A DNA stretch of 64,000 nt from Spirosoma taeanense (GTDB lineage Bacteria; Bacteroidota; Bacteroidia; Cytophagales; Spirosomataceae): contig NZ_CP053435.1 in the NCBI RefSeq assembly GCF_013127955.1, forward strand, positions 372,001 through 436,000, in the 5' to 3' direction. The notes beneath the pieces are model-generated. The model did not search any database. It had not been told where the DNA came from and saw only the letters and a list, made by a program, of their open reading frames with translations. The translations under genes and the position numbers were made by a program. Positions within the stretch are counted from its first letter, which is position 1. Each line of letters opens with the position of its first letter. Below are positions 52,155-60,431 of the stretch, one piece after another.

Positions 52155-54392
52155 TCAAATAGTAGGAACCGCCGGGAAAGTAACTGAGAATGTGGTGCCC
52201 CGGTCCGGTTCACTATGGAACCAGATTTTTCCCTGGTGCCGGTTGATAATTCGTTTAACGATGGCCAGACCAACACCGGAGCCCTCAAACGACCGGGCGT
52301 TTTCTAACCGTTTAAACAGATCAAACATTTTACCCGCCTGCTTCATGTCGAAGCCAATGCCGTTATCTTCAACCGAGTAAATGACGTCGGATGCGGTTTG
52401 CTCACCCTGCACCCGGATGACGGCTTCCGGTTTCAAACGGGTGTATTTGGCCGCGTTGCTCAGCAGGTTGGTGAACACCTGCGTCACCATCGTAGGGTCG
52501 GCGTTGATAGGCGGTACGTCGCCAATGTCAATGCGCAGCGATCGGTCTTTGGCCGTCACCATAATCTCTTCCCGAATCCCCTGCAGCAACTGCTTCATAT
52601 CAACGGGCTGCGCATTCAGGTCATTCCGGCCCATACGCGAGTAGTGCAGAATATGCCGGATCAGCGACCGCATCCGCTCGGTGGAATCGATGATTTTCTG
52701 AAACAGCGCCCGGGCGTCGGGCGTAAAGTCCTGGCCGTATTCTTCCAGCAGGATTTCCGAGTAACACCGGATCGAGGACAACGGCGTGCGCAGATCGTGC
52801 GAGACGGTATAACTAAACGCGTCCAGTTCTTCATAGGCAACCTGCAAACGCTGGTTCAGCAGCCGGATTTCGTTGGCCTGGCGGGTAACGACCTGCAGAA
52901 CATCTTCCCGGAGTTTGACCACCGCCGATACCTCAGATTCGGCCCAGGACTCCGACGTATTTCGAACCGTTTCGGTCCAGGCCGCAAAGCTCGTGCGGGG
53001 ACTGAGCCGGTGCTGACCATCTTCGGTTACTATAACGGGTTTCTCCGGATTGCCTGCCCAGGTAACCTGCTGAATACGTTCGGGCTTGAACCAGAACAGA
53101 TACTCGTTTAATTCCTTGGATAGAACAATAGCCAGTAGCCCTGATGCTTCGGCCCGGAAGGCTTCGGCGGGTGCGTACAGATTAGGGAGCTGGTCCGTTT
53201 CGAAGAAGGTTTCGGCGTCAGTCGTTTTGAGCCAGTCAGCCAGGGCCAGAATATCGGCATCGCTGGGTGTCTTCCCCAGTTTATAAAGCTGGTTATTGAA
53301 CAGCAGCGCGACTCCGGTGCCCGTTGTCAGGTTCAGTACCGTTGTCGGTTGCCGGGTTAGCGCCTGCACCACATCTTCGCTCAGGAGTAATTGCTGGTGC
53401 AGTTGCTGACCGTTCTGCCGGTATTGCTGAAGAGCAGTCTGGTCTTCCGCATCTTTGCGAAATTCCAGGGCGGCCGATAGCAACTGGCTGACGAACCGGG
53501 CGGCCTGCCGGGCAGGATAATCGACGAAGCGGGGCGTATAATTATGGCATGAAATCAGGCCCCACAACTCGCCCCGGTACAATAGCGAGATACTCATGGA
53601 TGCCTGAACGCCCATGTTTTTGAGGTACTGAATATGCACGGGCGATACAGCCCGTAATACCGAATGGGTCAAATCCAGCGGCTGGTCGGCGGGCCAGTTG
53701 GGGGCCGACAGCAGGCAGGCAGGTTGACTGCCTGCATTGGCAATCAGCCGAACCAGATTCACTTTATACAGTTCCCGGGCCTGACGCGGTATATCCGAAG
53801 CTGGGTAATGAAGGCCCAAAAACGGCTCCAGATGATCTTCGCGGGCTTCGGCAATGACCTGCCCGTGCCAGTCTGCGCCGAAGCGGTACACCATTACACG
53901 GTCAAAGCCGATAATGGTTTTTACGCGTTGCGCGGTATTCTGCAACAGGTCGGCCAGTGTCCGGCTCGCCTGAACTTCTGTTAAAGAATGAGCGATTAAC
54001 TGCTGATTAACAAGCGTATTATTTTCGCCCACCGGCTCCCATTCCAGCAGGATTAGGCCCTGATGCTTGTGAATAATCAGGTTCCAGTCGGTTCCATTCA
54101 GCAGAAACCGATTCGGATTCATAGACTCCCAGGACCCGTTACGGGTACCTACGTTTAGGATCTCGATTAAGGTAGCCGCCGGGAGTTTGGTTTGGGTTAA
54201 GGCAGTCTCGACAGATTGTCCGAGCAGCTCAGCGGGGGGGTGCCCAAACAGGTCGGCAATGTTCTCGCTGACATGAACGATGGTGTACGTATCAGGCAGG
54301 ATAGCTATCAGATAGCCGTACGACTGGATATGGCCGAGGATATGAATCGGTTCCCGTTCGCAGTTCGTCAGGTCAACGGTCAGAGAAGTCAT
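52155..54392 (-). CDS. Bacteriophytochrome histidine kinase
   Basis: A 745-residue red/far-red light sensor with PAS-GAF-PHY-HisKA-HATPase order. The biliverdin-attaching Cys11 is present (TNCEREPIHILGHIQ). GAF motifs PASDIPRQAR and LWGLISCHNYTPR hold the chromophore pocket Asp and His. The PHY tongue motif PRTSFAAWTE is intact. The kinase part has VSHDLRTPLSSIRCYSE and a full ATP site. It heads an operon with a response regulator and heme oxygenase. Everything needed for a working biliverdin photoreceptor is visible. Confidence 0.95.
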   Translation of the reverse strand: MTSLTVDLTNCEREPIHILGHIQSYGYLIAILPDTYTIVHVSENIADLFGHPPAELLGQSVETALTQTKLPAATLIEILNVGTRNGSWESMNPNRFLLNGTDWNLIIHKHQGLILLEWEPVGENNTLVNQQLIAHSLTEVQASRTLADLLQNTAQRVKTIIGFDRVMVYRFGADWHGQVIAEAREDHLEPFLGLHYPASDIPRQARELYKVNLVRLIANAGSQPACLLSAPNWPADQPLDLTHSVLRAVSPVHIQYLKNMGVQASMSISLLYRGELWGLISCHNYTPRFVDYPARQAARFVSQLLSAALEFRKDAEDQTALQQYRQNGQQLHQQLLLSEDVVQALTRQPTTVLNLTTGTGVALLFNNQLYKLGKTPSDADILALADWLKTTDAETFFETDQLPNLYAPAEAFRAEASGLLAIVLSKELNEYLFWFKPERIQQVTWAGNPEKPVIVTEDGQHRLSPRTSFAAWTETVRNTSESWAESEVSAVVKLREDVLQVVTRQANEIRLLNQRLQVAYEELDAFSYTVSHDLRTPLSSIRCYSEILLEEYGQDFTPDARALFQKIIDSTERMRSLIRHILHYSRMGRNDLNAQPVDMKQLLQGIREEIMVTAKDRSLRIDIGDVPPINADPTMVTQVFTNLLSNAAKYTRLKPEAVIRVQGEQTASDVIYSVEDNGIGFDMKQAGKMFDLFKRLENARSFEGSGVGLAIVKRIINRHQGKIWFHSEPDRGTTFSVTFPAVPTI

Positions 54393-54516
54393 TAGATAAC
54401 AGCACGTTGGTAAATCAGCGTAATCGTTCTGACAGGTTAGCCAGCGACTGCCGCTTAGGAGCAGCCAAATTCCTTAGGAACGTTGCGCAATATACGGATG
54501 TTTCAGCGAACCTGAA

Positions 54517-54569
54517 ACGAAGCCGGTAGCTGTCATCAGGCGTCTCCTGTTACGTTTTACCGGCTTCGT
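54517..54569 (-). terminator. Hairpin after the GH2 gene
   Basis: Perfect 12-base arms ACGAAGCCGGTA (54517-54528) and TACCGGCTTCGT (54558-54569), loop 29 bases, two bases past the GH2 stop. The T run is weak. A second small palindrome, TTTCAG-CGAAC-CTGAAA, follows at 54501-54517. Confidence 0.55.
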
Positions 54570-54571
54570 GA

Positions 54572-56464
54572 TCAGAAATAACCGCCTTCCCGCGACTTCA
54601 GCAGTCCTTCCGGAACCATCAGTTCCCCCGTATGAAAGTCAATCAGGCCGTTGCGTTCATCTTCGATATTGGTTGCCTGTGTGTAAACGTCGCCCGCAAT
54701 GGCCCGCTTCCTTAATTCCTGCTTGAACAGGTGAATCCGGTCGGCGCGATCATCGCTATCAACCGGACCACCGTAATTGACAAAACCGAACCCGCCCCAC
54801 TCGCTGACAACCAGCGGCACCTGTCGGCGGAAGAAGAATGGATCGCCGACAACCAGCGGATAGGCAGCAACGCCCTCAATATCACCTGACACTAGACGAT
54901 CGAGCAGGTAACGCCAGTGTTCAACGTCGGGGGTGTAGAGGTGAGCCGTCAGCAAGTCTGATTTCAGGCGGCCTTCGGTTGAAATATGGTGCCAGCCATC
55001 GTTGTCGATCACCAGAAACTGCGGGTGGTGAATAAGCATGTAGTGGTACAGGTCAGTAATGTACCGCCGGGTTTCGGGATTGGTAGCAATGTCCTGCGCA
55101 CCCCAGTCCTCGTTATACAGACTCCAGATGATAATGGAAGGGTGGGTCTCCATCAGCGTGAGCATGCGAAGCAGTTCGGCCTTGTGATTCTCGCGACTGC
55201 GCATGGTCGAGCTATGCGGGCTGGGTACTTCGACCCACAGCAGCAGACCCATCTCGTCGGCGAGGTTATAAATCCGGGGGTCGATGCCCGCGATATGTAC
55301 GCGTACGAGATTACAGCCCAGTTTTTTCATGGCCGTAAAGTGGCGCTTCATTTCCTCAAACGTTGCCGTGCCGGGCTGATACAAAATACCGTCGAGGTAA
55401 ATGGATTTGTTGTTCAGAAAGACGCAGCAGCCCCGGGCTTCGACCTTACGTAAGCCAAAATGCGATTCAATCTGCGTAACGAAGCCGTCTTTGTCGATGA
55501 GCTGACCTACCAGCCGGTAGAGCGTCGGCGACTGGGGCGACCACAATTCCGCATTGGGCACTTCAATGACCAGGCGCTGCTGTTTTTGGCCGGCCTCCAG
55601 CCGAATCGGAAAATCGGATGTAGCCATTGGCTCATCCGTTGGCGCCCCCTGTCCGTAAACTGTCAGCCGGATTACGTAATCGCCGGGGTCATGAATGCGC
55701 GTTGTCAGGTTAATCCTGACAATCTGATCTTCAACTATACTCACAATCCCCACGCGTGAACGCAGGCGATTCCGCCCGACCGCTTCAATCCAGACGCTGC
55801 GCACGGCGCCGGTGGCCGTCTGGTACCAGATGCCTCCGCGTTTATACACGTGCGATTCCTGCTTGCCGCGCGGAATTTCGGCATCCATTGAATCAGCAAT
55901 CCGGACGGTCAACCGATTGACAGGACGTAAATATTCGGGGTTTAGCTCATACGAGAATGACGTGTACTCGCCATAATGCACTTCGTCGCCTTCGATTGTC
56001 TGGAGCGGCATGCCATTCAGCCAGACGCGGGTTTCGTAGCCACAGGCCCCGAATGTCAGCTGAAACATCGAATGACCAACCGCCGATTCGGATAAGTCGG
56101 GCAGCCTGAACTCCCGCTCGTACCAGGCAACGACTTTATCGTGCCAGGTGGAGGTCGGCTGAGCCGCATATTTGGCTTCGACCATATGGTCTTCGATGGT
56201 GCCGGGCCATTGAGCGGTGCGCTGGTATTGATAGCCCAGCTGCCAGCTGTCCTGCAGTCCCTGATCGTCGGGGTCAAGCGCGAATAACCATTCGCCGTCG
56301 AGGAGCATGTAGCCGTCGGGTCGGCGCACGGCGCGGGGAAGCGATTGGGGGTCTGCCTGGCCTGGCAGCAGCATGCTGGGCAACTGTGTCTCAGCCGTTA
56401 GACTTTCGTGGGGGAGTTCTTCCTGACTCTCGGTCAGGTTAAGGTTGGGTTGCTGTAATTCCAT
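54572..56464 (-). CDS. Glycoside hydrolase family 2 protein
   Basis: A 630-residue GH2 enzyme: an N-terminal sugar-binding jelly-roll (DGEWLFALDPDDQG, then LTFGACGYETRVWLNG), an Ig-like domain, and a TIM barrel. The acid/base Glu is in WSLYNEDWG and the nucleophile Glu in VVSEWGGFG. It is related to beta-glucuronidase/beta-galactosidase-type enzymes, but the substrate is not readable. There is no signal peptide, so it acts in the cytoplasm, unlike many Bacteroidota GH2 enzymes. It has its own terminator hairpin. Confidence 0.88.
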   Translation of the reverse strand: MELQQPNLNLTESQEELPHESLTAETQLPSMLLPGQADPQSLPRAVRRPDGYMLLDGEWLFALDPDDQGLQDSWQLGYQYQRTAQWPGTIEDHMVEAKYAAQPTSTWHDKVVAWYEREFRLPDLSESAVGHSMFQLTFGACGYETRVWLNGMPLQTIEGDEVHYGEYTSFSYELNPEYLRPVNRLTVRIADSMDAEIPRGKQESHVYKRGGIWYQTATGAVRSVWIEAVGRNRLRSRVGIVSIVEDQIVRINLTTRIHDPGDYVIRLTVYGQGAPTDEPMATSDFPIRLEAGQKQQRLVIEVPNAELWSPQSPTLYRLVGQLIDKDGFVTQIESHFGLRKVEARGCCVFLNNKSIYLDGILYQPGTATFEEMKRHFTAMKKLGCNLVRVHIAGIDPRIYNLADEMGLLLWVEVPSPHSSTMRSRENHKAELLRMLTLMETHPSIIIWSLYNEDWGAQDIATNPETRRYITDLYHYMLIHHPQFLVIDNDGWHHISTEGRLKSDLLTAHLYTPDVEHWRYLLDRLVSGDIEGVAAYPLVVGDPFFFRRQVPLVVSEWGGFGFVNYGGPVDSDDRADRIHLFKQELRKRAIAGDVYTQATNIEDERNGLIDFHTGELMVPEGLLKSREGGYF

Positions 56465-56584
56465 ACGCCCTTAAACGTCAGGCAGGGGGCGGGGGTTTTG
56501 GAAACTTGTTTAATGCACATATGCAGAAAAGTAAAAACTCCTGCCAGCCTCGCTCGAAAGCCTTACGTAGTACTTCCAAATGAA

Positions 56585-56624
56585 AAAATCCAGGTACCAT
56601 CTTTCTGTATAGTACCTGGATTTT
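56585..56624 (-). terminator. Bidirectional-looking terminator after the sorbosone dehydrogenase-like gene
   Basis: Perfect 13-base arms AAAATCCAGGTAC (56585-56597) and GTACCTGGATTTT (56612-56624) with a 14-base loop. On the minus strand it ends in a run of six T (complement of 56583-56588). It lies 22 bases past the stop at 56646. Confidence 0.85.
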
Positions 56625-56645
56625 CAACTGATAAAAGCCGGATGA

Positions 56646-57995
56646 TTATTTCTTGGCGTACATCACTCGCCAAACTGTGCCGCGCACTGAGTCGGTGATG
56701 TAAAGCGAGCCGTCCGGACCCTGAGCCAGGCCCATGGGCCGGTGTTTGGCGTCGCCGGGGCTGGCCAGGTCAAGCTTGCCGGCGTTGGCCATTGTGCCTG
56801 GTTTGCCCAGCTCCGCTACGCCCGCGAAATTCTCGGCAAATACCTCATATTTACCCGATGGCCGACCGTCTTTGCCGAATGGAATGAACGCCACAAAGTA
56901 GCCGCCCTGCTGTAGCGGAGCGCGGTTCCATGAACCGTGGAAACAGACAAACGCGCCGTTTTTGTAACGCGCTGGAAACTGATTGCCCGTATAAAACAGC
57001 AGATCGTTAGGTGCCCAGTGACCGGGGAAAGCCATGATTGGTTTTTCTTTGCCCGCACAGCGGTCAATAATCTTACCGTCTCCGCCGTACTCGGGAGCCA
57101 GGAATTTCTTGTTCTGATAGTGGTCGTTGTAGCAATACGGCCAGCCAAAATCCGAACCGTTTTTCACCATAAGGAATTCTTCTGAGGGCAGCTCTGCGCT
57201 TAGTGAATCGGTGAATACACCCCCCCAGTTATTGAGGTTGTCGCGACCATGCTGTAGGGCGTAGAGCGTATTGTTGGCGGTATTCCAGTCGAGGGCAACC
57301 GCGTTGCGAATACCGGTGGCGTATCGTTTGCCATCCGATTGCTTCTGGTTCAGTTTGTTGGCGTCGAAGACCCAGATGCCTGCGTAATTCTCAAGAATCG
57401 GGCAGGGGTCCATCCCTTTTGAGCCGCGCTGCCGGTCTTTCTCCTGGCAGGCGTTAGACGGAGCGCCAAAATTTACGTAAAGCTTGCCATCGGGCGAAAG
57501 GGCGAACGACTTACTGGCGTGCTGGCGCTGGAGGGTCAGACCAACCACGATGGGCTCAGGTCGGGTCGTTTCCAGTACCTTGCCATTCGTCAGTTTATAG
57601 CGGTACACGGCGGTATCGGCAGATGCGTACAGATAACCGTTGTAGATGCCCGCACCCGTGCCGGGATAGTTGCCAAACATCGTCGTTTGATCGGCCCGAC
57701 CGTCGCCATTGTTATCGCGCAGTTCAACAATGCCTTTGCCGTTTTTAAGCCGGTCGAGCTTAACAAATACGGTACCGCTGGTTGGGTCAACGGCTATGTG
57801 ACGGGCCTTACCGAGGCTATCGGCGAAAACCATTGCCCGAAAACCGCTGGTGAGCGAAAGGCCACCGTTGTCGGGGTCGGGTGCAAGAGCAGAAACGGCC
57901 GGGCGGGGTTTAGGTGATTTGGGTTTGACTGGTTTGAGCGGACCACCGAAGGCGATAGCCGTAGCCGCTGTCAGAAAAAGCAGAGTTGCTTTCAT
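56646..57995 (-). CDS. PQQ-dependent L-sorbosone/sugar dehydrogenase-like beta-propeller
   Basis: A 449-residue secreted protein with a leader (LLFLTAATAIAFGG) and a six-bladed propeller of the glucose/sorbosone dehydrogenase type. Blade markers are FADSLGKARHIAVDPT, GLTLQRQHASKSFALSPDGKLYVN, YATGIRNAVALDWN and GWPYCYND. The end is RPMGLAQGPDGSLYITD. Family members oxidise aldoses with PQQ in the periplasm; many Bacteroidota members are untested and may bind no PQQ. It is monocistronic. Confidence 0.85.
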   Translation of the reverse strand: MKATLLFLTAATAIAFGGPLKPVKPKSPKPRPAVSALAPDPDNGGLSLTSGFRAMVFADSLGKARHIAVDPTSGTVFVKLDRLKNGKGIVELRDNNGDGRADQTTMFGNYPGTGAGIYNGYLYASADTAVYRYKLTNGKVLETTRPEPIVVGLTLQRQHASKSFALSPDGKLYVNFGAPSNACQEKDRQRGSKGMDPCPILENYAGIWVFDANKLNQKQSDGKRYATGIRNAVALDWNTANNTLYALQHGRDNLNNWGGVFTDSLSAELPSEEFLMVKNGSDFGWPYCYNDHYQNKKFLAPEYGGDGKIIDRCAGKEKPIMAFPGHWAPNDLLFYTGNQFPARYKNGAFVCFHGSWNRAPLQQGGYFVAFIPFGKDGRPSGKYEVFAENFAGVAELGKPGTMANAGKLDLASPGDAKHRPMGLAQGPDGSLYITDSVRGTVWRVMYAKK

Positions 57996-58203
57996 GGTAA
58001 TTGACTGATTGGGTTGAGCGTACAGAGTGACAACGCCCGTAAACGGCTCGTTGTAATCAAAAGTTCGGGGCCCAGAACAGGAAATGAATGGCTTTATTTA
58101 CCTTTGATCAGGACAAAAGTACGCATTCCGCCTTTGTGATTCAGAGGAATCTCTCGGCTACGTGGCTTTCATCGCCGGGGCGTAATCATGAACAGGACAT
58201 ACG

Positions 58204-58545
58204 ATGCCAGCAGAACCTATCACCTGGAGCGATTTTGAGAAAGTTGAGATTCGGACTGGTACGGTCATAGCCGTTGAGCCATTCCCGCAGGCCCGTAAAC
58301 CAGCCTATAAACTGACGGTAGACTTCGGCGATTCAGGTATAAAACGCACATCGGCCCAATTGACCAAACTGTATGAGCCCGCCGAGCTGATCGGGAAGCA
58401 GCTGGTGGCAGTCGTTAATTTTCCACCTAAACAGATCGCTACGTTCATGAGTGAATGCCTGGTGCTGGGCGCTGTGGCCGATGATGGTACCGTCACGCTT
58501 CTCCAGACCGAGCGCCCAACGCAGAACGGACTGCGTATCGCATAA
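58204..58545 (+). CDS. csaA: CsaA-type tRNA-binding domain protein
   Basis: A 113-residue protein with a single tRNA-binding OB fold, of the normal CsaA length. Visible segments are WSDFEKVEIRTGTVIAVEPFP, AYKLTVDFGDSGIKRTSAQLT, LVAVVNFPPKQIATFMSECLVLG and an end in ERPTQNGLRIA. CsaA was proposed to have chaperone or export-related activity in Bacillus; the same domain binds tRNA in synthetases. Monocistronic. Confidence 0.92.
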   Translation: MPAEPITWSDFEKVEIRTGTVIAVEPFPQARKPAYKLTVDFGDSGIKRTSAQLTKLYEPAELIGKQLVAVVNFPPKQIATFMSECLVLGAVADDGTVTLLQTERPTQNGLRIA

Positions 58546-58590
58546 GCTGACTGTTCTGTGTCGGCCGCTGGGTAGTAGGCAGGAATAGAG

Positions 58591-58992
58591 TTATTTTCTG
58601 GTCGTTAACACCGTTTCTCCACGCGGGTAAGTGACCTCTGCATCGTTCTCGGCGGTTATAAAAACCTGCGTTGGTTTAGTGATCGAGGTTGCACTCAGGT
58701 CAGCTTTCAGCGATTTGGAGTAAGGGGCCAGCTGGCCTAACTTTTTGGCTGAGCTATTGTCCGACTCCATCCAGACCAGGTAGGTACTCTTGGGAGGATT
58801 GAGTTTTTGCGGTTCGGCCAGATTTCGTACACTCACATTGACGATATAATTGTTGTTCTTATCTTTTTTTACCTCTACATCGCCACTGGCTGCGGGAATG
58901 ATGGAAGAGGTAGTAAAGGTCATCTTAGGCGTACATGAATTTAAGGTCAGGACGCTGAAAAAAAGGATGACAATAGAGTTAATGGCTTTCAT
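58591..58992 (-). CDS. Hypothetical small lipoprotein
   Basis: A roughly 133-residue predicted lipoprotein: leader KAINSIVILFFSVLTLNSC with lipobox Cys, then TPKMTFTTSSIIPAASG. The mature region holds regular strands such as NYIVNVSVRNL and YLVWMESDN, suggesting an Ig-like or fibronectin-like fold. No motif identifies a function. The frame opens at 59028, but the ATG at 58992 gives the proper leader. It is monocistronic. Confidence 0.65.
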   Translation of the reverse strand: MKAINSIVILFFSVLTLNSCTPKMTFTTSSIIPAASGDVEVKKDKNNNYIVNVSVRNLAEPQKLNPPKSTYLVWMESDNSSAKKLGQLAPYSKSLKADLSATSITKPTQVFITAENDAEVTYPRGETVLTTRK

Positions 58993-59257
58993 AGATTTAA
59001 TAGGTTGACTACTTAGTAAACAGATCAATTACGGAGATGTTTACTCTGCGTTCCAGAAAACCGGGCTCGGAACAAAAGACCAGGGAGTTACGCCAACGTT
59101 TATAAAGTAGTGGATTCACTTCTGGTTGTCAGTCTGCAGGAGGAAGTATCTGAGTAGTCAGGAACTGGTTGATAAAAGCGAAGCCATAAAAAATAATTTG
59201 TCTGATTATCAATTTCTTAGCTTTTGTACTACTACAGTACACCGGACTATAAAGCAT

Positions 59258-59288
59258 TTTGAAACATTCATGAACGGTTGTACGTTTG
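59258..59288 (+). promoter_or_regulatory. Bacteroidota consensus promoter of the mazEF pair
   Basis: TTTG (59258-59261), a 19-base spacer and TACGTTTG (59281-59288) match the consensus exactly. The mazE ATG is 25 bases downstream of the -7 box, giving a very short leader. Confidence 0.8.
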
Positions 59289-59312
59289 TAATTACATCGT
59301 AGCCACTTCTTT

Positions 59313-59555
59313 ATGCGGTTAGCCGTCGTGTCTATTGGCAATTCCAAAGGCATTCGTATTCCGAAAGCCATTCTCGATAAATACCAGATCCGGGATTCCG
59401 TCGAGCTTGAGCTGCGCGAGGATGGGTTACTGCTGAAGCCGGTACGTACTCCCCGCGACGGCTGGGAGAATTCCTTCCGGCAGATGCATGAAAATGGAGA
59501 TGATCGTCTGCCGTTTCCCGATGAGTTCACCCATGAAATCTGGACCTCATGGTAA
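59313..59555 (+). CDS. mazE: MazE-like antitoxin (AbrB/SpoVT domain)
   Basis: An 80-residue protein with an N-terminal swapped-hairpin DNA-binding domain (AVVSIGNSKGIRIPKAILDKY, read in two parts) and an acidic, probably unfolded tail ending in FTHEIWTSW that would wrap the toxin. Such antitoxins also repress their own promoter. The stop overlaps the mazF start by seven bases. A consensus promoter sits directly upstream. Confidence 0.93.
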   Translation: MRLAVVSIGNSKGIRIPKAILDKYQIRDSVELELREDGLLLKPVRTPRDGWENSFRQMHENGDDRLPFPDEFTHEIWTSW

Positions 59556-59872
59556 TTAATCAGTACGATGTTGCTCTGGTCAGCTCCGAACCAACCGCAG
59601 GCGGTGACGTCCGTCCACCCCGGCCGTGCGTGATCATTTCGCCCAACGAGATGAACCGGCAGGTCGATACGCTGGTTGTTGCGCCGATGACCGTTACGTC
59701 GAAATCCTATCCATCCCGCGTTCCGGTTCGTTCCAACGGGCACACGGGCTGGGTAGTCCTCGATCAGATCCGCACGGTTGACCGACAGCAAGTCAGCCAG
59801 GTACTTGGCAGGTTAAGCCAGGACGAAACTGACGAAATCAAACAAGTGATAAAGGAATTATTCGTTGACTGA
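59549..59872 (+). CDS. mazF: MazF-like endoribonuclease toxin
   Basis: A 107-residue PemK/MazF-fold protein. Family cues are YDVALVSSEPTAGGDVRPPRPCVIISP, an APMTVTSKSYPSRVPV strand with the conserved Ser/Thr, and the GWVVLDQIRTVDRQQV segment. It would cut mRNA at short specific sites when not bound by MazE. Length and gene order are standard. A TTG-initiated gene follows after two bases. Confidence 0.94.
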   Translation: MVINQYDVALVSSEPTAGGDVRPPRPCVIISPNEMNRQVDTLVVAPMTVTSKSYPSRVPVRSNGHTGWVVLDQIRTVDRQQVSQVLGRLSQDETDEIKQVIKELFVD

Positions 59873-59874
59873 CC

Positions 59875-60420
59875 TTGAAACGACTTCTGCTTCTTACTCT
59901 GCCCCTTATCGTTGTTTCATTGACAACCGTTGCCCAGCGCAGCCGACGCGCTGATGACACCGGCCACTATCGAACGGTTCCCATTCCGGCACATCTGATG
60001 CCTATTGAGCGGGCTTATAGTTCCTCAGCGCTGGGGAGCATTTATTTCTATGGCGGCAAAAAACTTTCCTCGCCCTATTCGCTGGAAGTTCCGTTTTATG
60101 AACTCGACGACCCAACCGTGAATCACCATTTTAAAGCTTACCGCACCATGACGACGCTTAGTCGCCTGACAGCCTTTGTGCCGCTGGCCTATATTCTGCT
60201 CCGAAATTCCCGGAGCAATAGCGCCTACTGGACCGTATACGGAGGGTCCATTGCGGCTTCCTTAGCCTTCGTAATTATTGGTAATGGCCAGGTCAATAAA
60301 GCCGTTTCGCGGTATAACGAAATGCTGCAGCAACCCCGGGTGGGGGTAGGGGTATCTGTCGCGCCGGTTCCGCTCACAGGGCATGCGGCCGTGGGCGTCG
60401 GGGCTGCGTGGCGGTTCTGA
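59875..60420 (+). CDS. Hypothetical exported protein downstream of mazF
   Basis: A 181-residue protein that starts at a TTG two bases after the mazF stop. A clear leader (KRLLLLTLPLIVVSLTTVAQ) precedes a soluble part with a RADDTGHYRTVPIPAHLMP start. One or two hydrophobic segments follow (LTAFVPLAYILLRN, YGGSIAASLAFVIIGNGQ), and the end VGVGAAWRF has a terminal Phe. No known family was recognised. The tiny spacing implies translation coupled to mazF, although a role in the toxin system is not implied by sequence. Confidence 0.6.
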   Translation: MKRLLLLTLPLIVVSLTTVAQRSRRADDTGHYRTVPIPAHLMPIERAYSSSALGSIYFYGGKKLSSPYSLEVPFYELDDPTVNHHFKAYRTMTTLSRLTAFVPLAYILLRNSRSNSAYWTVYGGSIAASLAFVIIGNGQVNKAVSRYNEMLQQPRVGVGVSVAPVPLTGHAAVGVGAAWRF

Positions 60421-60431
60421 ACCAGCGCTAC

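Noticed and set aside
52398..53111. 237-residue plus-strand frame opposite the bacteriophytochrome
   Set aside because: Antisense of a fully recognisable protein; no motif and no promoter.
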